Made by a program: the position numbers and the translations under genes. 5,721 nucleotides of DNA from an uncultured Desulfovibrio sp. (GTDB taxonomy: Bacteria > Desulfobacterota > Desulfovibrionia > Desulfovibrionales > Desulfovibrionaceae), in assembly GCA_900555975.1 (NCBI GenBank), contig USNI01000069.1, positions 1-5,721 of the forward strand, given 5' to 3'. The notes under the pieces were generated by a model. It saw only the letters and a list, made by a program, of their open reading frames with translations, had not been told where the DNA came from and made no database searches. Positions 1 to 5,619 of this stretch are shown here, in pieces (positions within the stretch are counted from its first letter, which is position 1; every line of letters starts with the position of its first letter).

Positions 1-53
1 GTATTTATGCTATGCTGCCTTTGGGCGCAGTCACAGAAGAAAAAATAAATAAA

Positions 54-81
54 ATTATGATCGAGTTTTTTTTCACAACAA
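54..81 (-). promoter_or_regulatory. Possible sigma-70 promoter facing the left edge
   Basis: On the minus strand TTGTTG (76-81) and CATAAT (54-59) are separated by 16 bases. CATAAT matches the -10 consensus at five of six positions and TTGTTG matches the -35 at three of six. It lies in the AT-rich segment and would drive a gene beyond position 1. AT-rich DNA gives such matches by chance, so this is only a candidate. Confidence 0.25.
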
Positions 82-458
82 AAAATAACATCAAATGACA
101 AAGCATTCCTTACTTACTGAAAATAATGTCGAGAAAATGTGAAAGTTATGTTTTACTCCGACGACAAGATGCTTGGAAACAGGAACGCCGAAAGTCTGCC
201 TTGGTCGGGAAAAGGTCATGCGGCACATGACGGCATGGTACAGGAGTCTGGAACGCATTCGCTTGACCCCATATGCAAAGAAAGACGGCGTCCATCCGAC
301 CTGCAGAATTGTCGGCATTACCGTTCATCTATGGCGCAATGCACTGTTCCTGCCATGAGCATGTCTTCAGGAACACTCCATGCACTTCTCTCAAGCATGC
401 CACCCCGGAATCGACAGTACAAAATCACTCAGGAACACATGGGAAGCCTTCCTGACTG

Positions 459-481
459 AAAAGGCAGTGCATATTCCACTG
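459..481 (-). terminator. Weak candidate terminator after rodA
   Basis: Five bases after the rodA stop, the minus strand reads CAGTG, a 7-base loop, CACTG, then CC and TTTT. The 5-bp stem is short and the T-run has only four bases, so termination would be weak. It is the only terminator-like structure I found within 50 bases of the rodA stop. Confidence 0.3.
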
Positions 482-485
482 AAGA

Positions 486-1598
486 TCAGCTTTTGAAAAC
501 GAACCGACGCATGGAAATGCTGAGCACGATACCTACAAGAGCACAGTTCACCACGAGCGCCGTTCCGCCATAGCTGATGAAAGGCAGAGGCATGCCCACA
601 ACGGGCATAAGTCCCACGACCATGCCGATATTCACGAGAATCTGCCAGAAAAAATAAAAGAAAATCCCCGCGGCAAGCGTACTTCCAAAGCGGTCCTTGG
701 CATCACGCACGGTGCTGTACATGGCCATGAGGAACAGACAGAACAGCGTGACGAGAGCCATGCATCCGGCAAAGCCCCATTCCTCCCCAAGCACGGCTAT
801 GGCGAAGTCGGTATGCTTTTCCGGCAGAAAACGCAGCTGACTCTGCGTCCCCGCAAGAAAGCCCTTGCCGAACATCTCTCCGGATCCGATGGCAATCTGC
901 GACTGAATGATATGGTAACCGGCTCCGCGAGGATCCCTCGTGGGATCCAGAAAGGTAAGAATGCGCTCCTGCTGATAATCATGCAGCACAAACCAGCCCA
1001 GAGGCATGAGCAACGGAATCACCAGAAGACAGACGCGCAGGACTCTCCACTTCACCCCGTGAAAGAGCACCATGCCTCCGAGAAGCACCAGCACCGTCAG
1101 GCCGGATCCCAGATCGGGCTGCTTGGCAATGAACAAAAAAGGAATGATTCCGATGGAAAGCACCTGCCCGAGCCTCTTCCAGCCGAGGGCCTCCCCATCA
1201 CGGCACAAAGCCTTGGCTCCCATCATGAGCACGGCAAATTTTGCAAGCTCGCTCGGCTGGAGATTCATGACGCCGAGATCAATCCAGCGTTTGGCCCCGT
1301 ACACCGTCTTGCCGACGATGGGCACAAGCAGAAGAAGAAAAAGAACGACGACATAGCAGGGAACGGCCAGCCTCTCGATGCGCCTGTAGTCGATGAGCAT
1401 GCACGTCACCATGACGCCGAGACCTATCAGGCCCCACACGAACTGCCTCTGATAGAAGGGGGAAAGAACGAACCCTCCTTCGATGCGTGAACCGCTGGCA
1501 GAATACAGATTCACCATACCTACGGCAAAAAGCAGCACCGTAGTGAGCACAAGCCCCCAGTTTATCTGGAAGAACATCCGTCTGTCTGGCATCTGCAT
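486..1598 (-). CDS. rodA: Rod-shape SEDS peptidoglycan glycosyltransferase RodA
   Basis: RodA polymerises lipid II into glycan strands in the inner membrane as the partner of the class B PBP2 during cell elongation. The 370-residue product has the family's usual length and about ten hydrophobic segments. Visible RodA/SEDS signatures are NLYSASGS (30-37), KRWIDLGVMNLQPSELAKFA (103-122), KQPDLGSG (159-166), LPEKHTDFAIAVLGEEWGF (258-276) and GMPLPFISYGGTA (335-347). Asp264 in HTDF sits where the essential SEDS aspartate of RodA is expected. RodA is favoured over FtsW by overall similarity. The frame stays open far upstream, but I chose the ATG at 1598 because GAGG lies 5 bases before it and the length then fits; ATGs at 1592 and 1577 are less likely. 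No PBP2 gene (mrdA) or mre gene is adjacent; the upstream gene is proC, across a hairpin-rich gap. Confidence 0.95.
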   Translation of the reverse strand: MQMPDRRMFFQINWGLVLTTVLLFAVGMVNLYSASGSRIEGGFVLSPFYQRQFVWGLIGLGVMVTCMLIDYRRIERLAVPCYVVVLFLLLLVPIVGKTVYGAKRWIDLGVMNLQPSELAKFAVLMMGAKALCRDGEALGWKRLGQVLSIGIIPFLFIAKQPDLGSGLTVLVLLGGMVLFHGVKWRVLRVCLLVIPLLMPLGWFVLHDYQQERILTFLDPTRDPRGAGYHIIQSQIAIGSGEMFGKGFLAGTQSQLRFLPEKHTDFAIAVLGEEWGFAGCMALVTLFCLFLMAMYSTVRDAKDRFGSTLAAGIFFYFFWQILVNIGMVVGLMPVVGMPLPFISYGGTALVVNCALVGIVLSISMRRFVFKS

Positions 1599-1615
1599 GG
1601 GAACCTCGGCAGGAA

Positions 1616-1634
1616 ACGCCGGAACGGCCGGCGT
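1616..1634 (-). promoter_or_regulatory. Hairpin just upstream of the rodA ribosome binding site
   Basis: ACGCCGG and CCGGCGT form a perfect 7-bp inverted repeat around a 5-base loop. On the minus-strand transcript it ends 8 bases before the GAGG ribosome binding site of rodA (1604-1607). All-GC pairing apart from the closing A-T makes it stable. It could shape ribosome access or be the last stem of a rodA leader. No function is shown. Confidence 0.4.
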
Positions 1635-1638
1635 ACGG

Positions 1639-1668
1639 AAAAAATTCCGCGGGAAGATGCCTCCACGG
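1639..1668 (-). terminator. Candidate intrinsic terminator/attenuator between proC and rodA
   Basis: On the minus strand CCGTGG (1663-1668) pairs with CCGCGG (1647-1652), 6 bp including one G-U pair, around a 10-base loop. AA and then TTTTTT (1639-1644) follow at once. This has the form of an intrinsic terminator, though the stem is short. It lies 40 bases before the rodA ATG, and no promoter is visible between the two, so complete termination here would leave rodA untranscribed; partial readthrough or attenuation fits better. A competing small hairpin, CGGAA-TTTT-TTCCG (1636-1649), uses the same T-run and part of the terminator stem. Confidence 0.4.
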
Positions 1669-1688
1669 CCCGTCCTCCGCGCAGGAAG

Positions 1689-1736
1689 CACGGAAGTTCT
1701 CCCGTCCGAGACGTCTGCAGCGGGAGAACTTCCGTG
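1689..1736. repeat. Perfect 16-bp inverted repeat, 16-base loop
   Basis: cacggaagttctcccg (1689-1704) is exactly complementary to cgggagaacttccgtg (1721-1736). It begins 11 bases after the proC stop codon. No T-run follows it on the minus strand, so it is not a standard intrinsic terminator by itself. The loop contains the self-complementary octamer agacgtct (1709-1716). It could protect the 3' end of the ndk-proC message, be an RNase processing site, or act as the first stem of the structured proC-rodA gap. I found no second copy in the window. Confidence 0.8.
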
Positions 1737-1747
1737 TGCAACGTATC

Positions 1748-2554
1748 TTATTTTCCGGAAGCCATTTCCTGATCCCGGCGAAGCGCTTCCAGCACGGCAT
1801 CGGTCACATGTCCGGGAACAGCACAGCGCTCCATATGATTGACGCCGCGGATGGTCGTCCCCGAAGGGGAGCATACCTTCACTCTGAGATCGGCAAAGCT
1901 TTCGCCGCATTCCAGAGCCAGTCGCGCCGTTCCTTCCATCATGGCCGCTATGAGTTCTCTGGCGACGGGAGCCTTGATTCCCATGGTGATGCCCGCATTG
2001 AGCAGTCCCTCCATGAAAAGCAAAGCAAAGGCAGGTCCGCATCCCACCAGCGAAGAAAAGGCAGGGAACTGCGACTCGGGAAGAACGACGGCCATTCCCA
2101 TGAGACGGAACATCTCCAGAAGTTCCCGGCCCCGTTCTTCGCCGAGGGAGGAATCCTCAAGACACAGCGCGAACACGCCCTTGCCCACAATGACGGGAAG
2201 ATTGGGCATGCAGCGGACCACGGCACAGCGTGCCTGCACCCCATGACGCAGCTTTTCCTGGGAATAGGCGGCTGCAAGAGAAACCACCACCTTGGACTCA
2301 TTCAGCGCCGGGCGTATTTCCTCCAGCACGGCATCCATCTGATACGGTTTTACCGCAAGAATGATGATGTCAGCCTTTTCCGCGACCTCAAGAGGCGTCT
2401 GCGCGAAGGTGACGCGATGGCGTTCCGGATCGATGCCTTCCACCTTGGCGCGGGTATGGTCGTGACCTATCAGCGTGAATGCCTCATGGGGAACCAGTCC
2501 TTTCAGCACTCCGCCGCCCATGTTTCCGCAACCTATGCAGCCCACGATCTTCAT
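1748..2554 (-). CDS. proC: Pyrroline-5-carboxylate reductase
   Basis: ProC is the cytoplasmic NAD(P)H-dependent enzyme that reduces 1-pyrroline-5-carboxylate to L-proline. The 268-residue length is usual for the family. The N-terminal Rossmann domain opens with IGCIGCGNMG-type sequence (residues 3-12) and carries DIIILAVKP (62-70) and MPNLPVIVGKGV (116-127). The C-terminal helical dimer domain shows GCGPAFALLFMEGLLNAG (171-188) and CSPSGTTIRGV (228-238), the counterpart of the family's SPGGTT substrate loop; here Gly is replaced by Ser in the SPSGTT form. The ATG at 2554 lies 3 bases after the ndk stop. There is no strong Shine-Dalgarno before it, so translation is probably coupled to ndk. 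It ends in TAA followed by a strong inverted repeat. No other proline-synthesis gene (proA, proB) is nearby. Confidence 0.95.
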   Translation of the reverse strand: MKIVGCIGCGNMGGGVLKGLVPHEAFTLIGHDHTRAKVEGIDPERHRVTFAQTPLEVAEKADIIILAVKPYQMDAVLEEIRPALNESKVVVSLAAAYSQEKLRHGVQARCAVVRCMPNLPVIVGKGVFALCLEDSSLGEERGRELLEMFRLMGMAVVLPESQFPAFSSLVGCGPAFALLFMEGLLNAGITMGIKAPVARELIAAMMEGTARLALECGESFADLRVKVCSPSGTTIRGVNHMERCAVPGHVTDAVLEALRRDQEMASGK

Positions 2555-2557
2555 GGC

Positions 2558-2977
2558 TCAGCCCACGATTTCCGTCCGACTGAAGAAGAAGGCGACTTCC
2601 CGGGCGGCGGTTTCGGGAGCGTCCGAGCCGTGAACGGCATTGGCCTGCACACTTTCGGCATAGCGTCTGCGGATGGTGCCCTCTGCTGCAGCTGCAGGAT
2701 TGGTCGCGCCCATGAGCGCACGATAGGAAGCTATGGCATCCTCGCCTTCCAGAACGGAACAGACCACAGGTCCGGAAATCATGTACTCCACGAGATCGGC
2801 ATAGAAGGGACGATCCTTGTGCACTTCATAGAAGGCTTCCGCCTGGGCACGGGTAAGACGAATCATCTTCATGGCCACGATGCGCAGTCCGCTTTTCTGG
2901 ATCATGGCCAGAATTTCTCCCTGCAGATGACGGGACACGGCGTCAGGCTTGATGATGGAAAGAGTTTGCTGAAGCAT
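2558..2977 (-). CDS. ndk: Nucleoside diphosphate kinase
   Basis: Ndk transfers the terminal phosphate of ATP to other (deoxy)nucleoside diphosphates through a phosphohistidine, balancing NTP and dNTP pools in the cytoplasm. The 139-residue product is complete. It begins [10 protein letters not shown] and contains GATNP (90-94) and the active-site NAVHGSD (113-119), with His116 as the phosphorylated residue. The other residues that bind nucleotide in the family are all present at the expected spacing: Lys10, Tyr50, Arg86, Thr92, Arg103 and Asn113. The frame is open well upstream, but the ATG at 2977 has GGAGG 5 bases before it and gives the standard N terminus. proC follows after 3 bases. The 307-bp upstream gap is rich in potential RNA structure, including a 6-bp GGGGCA/TGCCCC stem (3001-3023) just before the ribosome binding site. 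Confidence 0.97.
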   Translation of the reverse strand: MLQQTLSIIKPDAVSRHLQGEILAMIQKSGLRIVAMKMIRLTRAQAEAFYEVHKDRPFYADLVEYMISGPVVCSVLEGEDAIASYRALMGATNPAAAAEGTIRRRYAESVQANAVHGSDAPETAAREVAFFFSRTEIVG

Positions 2978-3030
2978 GGAATCCTCCGTCCTGGCATTGC
3001 GGGGCACGCATACCGAATGCCCCTGGTCTG

Positions 3031-3207
3031 AAAAAACTTTCCGTGCCGCAGAAACGCCGCGGCAACTTTCGGACAATTGACCGAAAGCTGTGGAAAGCTG
3101 CGGCCCCGTCACGGCAAAACGACAGAGACCGATCTTCTGCCGGACGGAGCCTGAAACACTGATCCGTGTCTGAAGCCGCCGTCGCTTCTCTTCCATGGAG
3201 CAACGAC
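3031..3207 (-). ncRNA. Candidate structured leader or small RNA upstream of ndk
   Basis: Reading the minus strand from 3207 down, stems follow almost without spacing. Stem D: 3202-3207 with 3181-3186 (6 bp), then a G/A mismatch and 3 bp more. Stem A: 3166-3171 with 3154-3159 (6 bp, 6-base loop). Stem B: 3138-3151 with 3102-3116, 14 bp with one bulge and one G-U. Then a three-way junction: outer stem 3092-3099 with 3035-3042 (8 bp, one G-U) enclosing hairpins 3066-3087 (7 bp) and 3044-3064 (6 bp), with linkers of 4, 1 and 1 bases. The outer stem runs straight into TTTTTT (3031-3036). The ndk ATG is 53 bases further on. It may be a regulatory leader, an attenuator, a branched terminator for ctpA, or a 3'-UTR small RNA. 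I recognise no known RNA family. GC-rich DNA folds readily by chance, and no covariation could be tested. Confidence 0.35.
3063..3090. repeat. 28-bp imperfect dyad with CAATTG centre
   Basis: ctttcgg (3066-3072) and ccgaaag (3081-3087) flank a central caattg (3074-3079), each separated from it by one non-pairing A; ca and tg at the outer ends (3063-3064, 3089-3090) also match. As DNA this long, symmetrical, nearly perfect dyad resembles a repressor operator. As RNA it is one hairpin of the three-way junction described here. The 8-mer gaaagctg is directly repeated at 3083-3090 and 3093-3100. Confidence 0.5.
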
Positions 3208-3247
3208 CGGAGGCTCATTTCCGGGAACGACTGTAAGATTTTTCCAG

Positions 3248-3275
3248 CCGGGGAACGCCGCATGACGCTTCCCGG
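3248..3275 (-). terminator. Hairpin after ctpA, no T-run
   Basis: Nine bases after the ctpA stop, CCGGGAA (3269-3275) can pair with TTCCCCGG (3248-3255), giving 7 bp with one bulged C and a 13-base loop. The bases after it on the minus strand are CTGGAAAAATC, with no T-run, so an intrinsic terminator is not supported. It may stabilise the 3' end of the ctpA message. Confidence 0.3.
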
Positions 3276-3284
3276 TTCCGCCTT

Positions 3285-4583
3285 CTAATTTTTCAGCGTC
3301 TTGAGCACGGGAAGCGTTTTGGCGAACTGAAGAGCAAGTCGCAGCTGATTGTCCTTGTCGAGCATGGCCTTCACTTCTTCGGCATCGCTCAGCGTCTCCT
3401 CGTTTCCGGCCTTCTCGCCCTTGTCGTCCTTCTGTTCAAGGTGACCGCGCAGATCCTTTTCACGCAGAAGCAGAGCAGGCTCCGGTTCCGTCTCGCGCGG
3501 GGCTTCCCATGCGACCTCGAAATCAGGAGAAATGCCCTCGGCCTGTATGGACTTGCCCGAAGGCGTGTAGTAGCGGGCCACGGTGATCTTGAGTCCCGCT
3601 CCGTCGGCCAGAGGAATCAGATTCTGTACCGATCCCTTGCCGAAGGTGCGCTCGCCGATGATGAGGGCGCGCTTCTGATCCCGCAGCGCTCCGGCCACGA
3701 TTTCCGAGGCCGAGGCCGTACCGGAGTTTACCAGCACGACCATGGGGCAGTCCAGATCTTCCGGCTGAGCATGCGCCCTGAAGACGCGTTCGGAAGAGGC
3801 ATCTCTGCCCCGCATGGAAACGATCACGCCGTCCCTGAGGAACTGATCGGCAACTTCGACGCTCTGATCAAGCAGTCCGCCGGGATTGTTGCGAAGATCA
3901 AGAACCACCCCCTTGATGGCACCCTTTGCCCGTGCCTTGGCAACGGCATCAGCCACTTCCTGTCCCGTATGACCGCTGAAGCGGGTCAGACGTATCCACC
4001 AGTAACCGGGTTCCAGCTCGCGCGACTTGACGCTGATAAGCGGGATGGCATCGCGTTTGATCTTCATGGTCACGGGGCGTGAACCGTTTTTATGCAGGAC
4101 CTGAAGTTCCACCGTCGTCCCGCGCTTGCCGCGCATTTTGCCAACTACGTCGGTCAGGGACATTTCCATGGTATACTGTCCGTCCACGGCAATGATGGCG
4201 TCGCCGGCACGGAGTCCGGCCTTGTATCCGGGCGTATCCTCAATGGGGCTGACGACCATGACCTGCCCGTTCTCCACGGTGATTTCCACACCGACGCCGA
4301 AGAACTCGCCCGTGGTGTTTTCCTGCATTTCCTGAAATTCCTCTTCCGACATCAGCGTGGAATGAGGATCAAGATTCTGAAGCATCCCCTTGATCGCGCC
4401 GTCGAGCAGCTCCTTCTGGGACACGTCGTTGACATAGTACTGCTCCACCATGTCCAGAATCTGACTGAAACGGCGCAGGGAATCATAATCATTTTCCGCG
4501 CTGACGGCTTTCATCACGCCGCCGCCGGTCAAAAAAGTAACGAGGGCGAGCGCCGCCGTGGTCAGAACTCGAATTTTTTGCAT
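3285..4583 (-). CDS. ctpA: C-terminal processing protease, S41 family, with PDZ domain
   Basis: Carboxyl-terminal processing proteases are serine proteases that trim or degrade envelope proteins from the C terminus. This 432-residue protein begins with a signal peptide (charged QKIR, hydrophobic core about 7-22, probable cleavage after AVSA near 29). A PDZ domain spans about 92-170 (GVGVEI, then GLRAGDAIIAVDG at 123-135). The S41 domain follows (about 190-355) with DLRNNPGGLL (229-238), NSGTASASEIVAGAL (286-300) and GERTFGKGSVQ (310-320). Ser291, Lys316 and Gln320 have exactly the spacing of the CtpA/CtpB catalytic triad, so it should be active. Residues 360-410 are a charged Glu/Lys/Asp-rich linker before a final helix. 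The ATG at 4583 has GGAGG 5 bases upstream. It is the first gene of the minus-strand set and diverges from the HisD-like gene. Natural substrates cannot be told from sequence. Confidence 0.95.
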   Translation of the reverse strand: MQKIRVLTTAALALVTFLTGGGVMKAVSAENDYDSLRRFSQILDMVEQYYVNDVSQKELLDGAIKGMLQNLDPHSTLMSEEEFQEMQENTTGEFFGVGVEITVENGQVMVVSPIEDTPGYKAGLRAGDAIIAVDGQYTMEMSLTDVVGKMRGKRGTTVELQVLHKNGSRPVTMKIKRDAIPLISVKSRELEPGYWWIRLTRFSGHTGQEVADAVAKARAKGAIKGVVLDLRNNPGGLLDQSVEVADQFLRDGVIVSMRGRDASSERVFRAHAQPEDLDCPMVVLVNSGTASASEIVAGALRDQKRALIIGERTFGKGSVQNLIPLADGAGLKITVARYYTPSGKSIQAEGISPDFEVAWEAPRETEPEPALLLREKDLRGHLEQKDDKGEKAGNEETLSDAEEVKAMLDKDNQLRLALQFAKTLPVLKTLKN

Positions 4584-4596
4584 GAGGGCCTCCGAT

Positions 4597-4613
4597 TCGG
4601 ATGGAACATCCGA
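4597..4613 (-). promoter_or_regulatory. Hairpin in the ctpA leader
   Basis: tcggatg and catccga form a perfect 7-bp inverted repeat around a 3-base loop. On the minus-strand message it ends 3 bases before the ctpA ribosome binding site GGAGG (4589-4593). If transcription starts near 4610, as the candidate promoter predicts, the hairpin sits at or near the very 5' end of the RNA, where such stems can protect mRNA. Confidence 0.4.
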
Positions 4614-4616
4614 GAC

Positions 4617-4645
4617 AAGATAGAGCCGTTCCCGGTAAAACGCAA
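4617..4645 (-). promoter_or_regulatory. Candidate sigma-70 promoter of ctpA
   Basis: On the minus strand TTGCGT (4640-4645) and TATCTT (4617-4622) are separated by exactly 17 bases, matching the consensus at three of six and four of six positions. The predicted start near 4610 gives a leader of about 27 bases before the ctpA ATG. The -35 element is one arm of an inverted repeat, aacgcaa (4639-4645) / ttgcgtt (4655-4661), which could be a regulator binding site. Both calls rest on pattern alone. Confidence 0.4.
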
Positions 4646-4791
4646 CGTATTTCCTTGCGTTCCGGCCGTACGAAGACGCTGTCTTTTCTCCTTGTTTTCT
4701 GCCGCTCTGATCCGGAATGCCCCTGCCGGCAACATTTCATTTGACGAGCGCGCGTGAGCAACGTACCCAAGAAGGAAAGGGAGACCACACA

Positions 4792-5619
4792 ATGAGCCTT
4801 ATTTCCGACCTTCCCGCCTGGCTTGAGAACTTCCGTCCCGACGACAATCTCTATGCCGATGCCTATGAAGGAACTCCGGCCGAACTTCGGGCGCTGCTCA
4901 AGACAGCCATTGCCTTTGCCTTTCACCGCTGGAAACAGGACGGAGGCGAATATGTTCTGGAAAACAGAAGTACCAGAGAAGGTTTTATCCGCACCGAACA
5001 CGTCCGGCCTGCCGCGTGGGTGATGGCCGTCACGGCGGAAGGGTTCGCCTCCCCGGCGCGTTTTCTTGCTGCACTCGTTCCCGCTGTCATCGCAGGCACG
5101 GGGCGCATAGCCGTCGTCTCTCCCCCCCCGTTTGCTCCCGCCGTATCCATGGCTCTGGAACTTGCCGGGCTGGAAGATTCCTTCGTGCTCGACGAAGACC
5201 GACTGGCCGACCTCTACCGGGATCTGCATGATGCCTCTCCGGACGGACGAGTCCTCGTCTTTCCGGACGGTCGAAACGGACTGTCTCCGGGCCAGAAGGC
5301 GCTTCTGCACAGAGCTGCGGCCGACGGGGTGCCCCTGTACCGCGACCACCCATCACCCAGACTGCTGGCACGCCATGGCGACGATAAGGAAATCCGAAGA
5401 CGTCTGCTCTGGCTGCATCCCGACGCGGACCTGCTTTCCGAAGATGCGCCGGATGCCGATGCCCTCTATCTGCCGGAAAACGCCCCTTCCTCTGCGGCAG
5501 TCTGCGATGCTCCATTCACCGCCGGACCGGGCATGGAAGGATGCTGGCCCGGCCCTACTCCGGCCTTTTTCCAATCCAGCACTCTTTCCGCCCTTCTTGT
5601 CCAGGAGAATCAGTCATGA
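4792..5619 (+). CDS. Uncharacterised HisD-like protein, possibly non-catalytic
   Basis: I do not know the function of this 275-residue protein. It resembles histidinol dehydrogenase (HisD) by eye but is far shorter than the usual 430 or so residues. Residues 29-50 match the HisD N-terminal helix pattern. Residues 71-130 follow the nucleotide-fold segment closely: VRPAAWV, PAVIAG (97-102), [10 protein letters not shown] (106-115), LAGLEDSF (124-131). Residues 229-270 follow the HisD C-terminal loop ([24 protein letters not shown]). The middle catalytic portion is largely missing. In the loop corresponding to HisD GDYxxGPNH I read APFTAGPGM, so the zinc-ligand Asp and the nearby His appear lost. 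No signal peptide or membrane segment is evident. The ATG at 4792 follows GGGAG by about 8 bases and is preferred to the in-frame ATG at 4717. A weak promoter-like TTGACG lies at 4741-4746, with no good -10. The stop overlaps the downstream EF-G start. Confidence 0.8.
   Translation: MSLISDLPAWLENFRPDDNLYADAYEGTPAELRALLKTAIAFAFHRWKQDGGEYVLENRSTREGFIRTEHVRPAAWVMAVTAEGFASPARFLAALVPAVIAGTGRIAVVSPPPFAPAVSMALELAGLEDSFVLDEDRLADLYRDLHDASPDGRVLVFPDGRNGLSPGQKALLHRAAADGVPLYRDHPSPRLLARHGDDKEIRRRLLWLHPDADLLSEDAPDADALYLPENAPSSAAVCDAPFTAGPGMEGCWPGPTPAFFQSSTLSALLVQENQS
5603..5607 (+). promoter_or_regulatory. Ribosome binding site of the EF-G gene
   Basis: AGGAG lies 8 bases before the ATG at 5616 and inside the end of the HisD-like gene. 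It favours 5616 as the EF-G start over the in-frame ATG at 5631, which has only AGGA 4 bases upstream. Confidence 0.55.

Larger units (their letters stand above)
1..485. other. Non-coding left flank with AT-rich segment
   Basis: I find no convincing gene here. The open frames present are short, lack a good ribosome binding site and encode Cys/His/Arg/Ser-rich sequence typical of chance translation. About 30-165 is much richer in A+T than the rest of the window and includes a run of eight T at 66-73 and several A-runs. The remainder, about 165-485, has composition like its surroundings. A perfect 6-bp inverted repeat with a 5-base loop lies at 215-231 (gtcatg / catgac). The 10-mer tcaggaacac occurs at 367-376 and 429-438. 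The segment lies downstream of rodA, so it is probably the 3' flank of rodA plus the upstream region of a gene beyond the left edge. I see no match to tRNA, tmRNA, SRP RNA or RNase P RNA. Confidence 0.6.

Noticed and set aside
66..73. T8 run as the tail of a plus-strand terminator
   Set aside because: No stem precedes it; the upstream bases are AT-rich and do not pair.
367..438. Repeated 10-mer tcaggaacac as a CRISPR-like or regulatory repeat
   Set aside because: Only two copies, short, with unequal flanks; easily chance.
139..459. A 106-codon plus-strand open frame in the left flank
   Set aside because: No ribosome binding site, composition without the GC-rich third positions of the real genes, and no recognisable pattern. 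Overlapping frames of similar quality exist on both strands.
813..1490. Plus-strand open frame of 225 codons opposite rodA
   Set aside because: Highly charged His/Lys/Gln/Pro-rich translation of a membrane-protein gene read backwards; RodA is unmistakable on the other strand.
1598..2042. N-terminal extension of rodA to a start at 2042
   Set aside because: It would overlap proC, adds about 150 Arg/Ser/Gly-rich residues unknown in RodA, and the ATG at 1598 has a good ribosome binding site.
1736..3031. A 431-codon open frame on the plus strand antisense to proC and ndk
   Set aside because: It is a shadow of the two genes below it: both minus-strand products match their families over full length, whereas the antisense product is His/Gly/Arg-rich with no recognisable domain, has no good ribosome binding site, and spans the gap between proC and ndk.
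2978..3196. Extension of ndk upstream to a start at 3196
   Set aside because: The added 73 residues match nothing in Ndk, while the ATG at 2977 has GGAGG and the standard family N terminus.
2978..3284. Known RNA (6S, tmRNA, SRP, TPP, FMN or cobalamin riboswitch) in the ctpA-ndk gap
   Set aside because: I looked for the hallmark conserved stretches of these families and did not find them, and the fold is a series of local stems rather than the 6S rod.
3441..4757. Two plus-strand open frames opposite ctpA (213 and 221 codons)
   Set aside because: Both lie on the reverse of a complete S41 protease with intact catalytic residues, and neither has a family resemblance or a ribosome binding site.
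4489..5349. Minus-strand open frame of 286 codons opposite the HisD-like gene
   Set aside because: It crosses the divergent promoter region and runs into ctpA in another frame; its composition is Arg/Gly-rich and no domain is visible.
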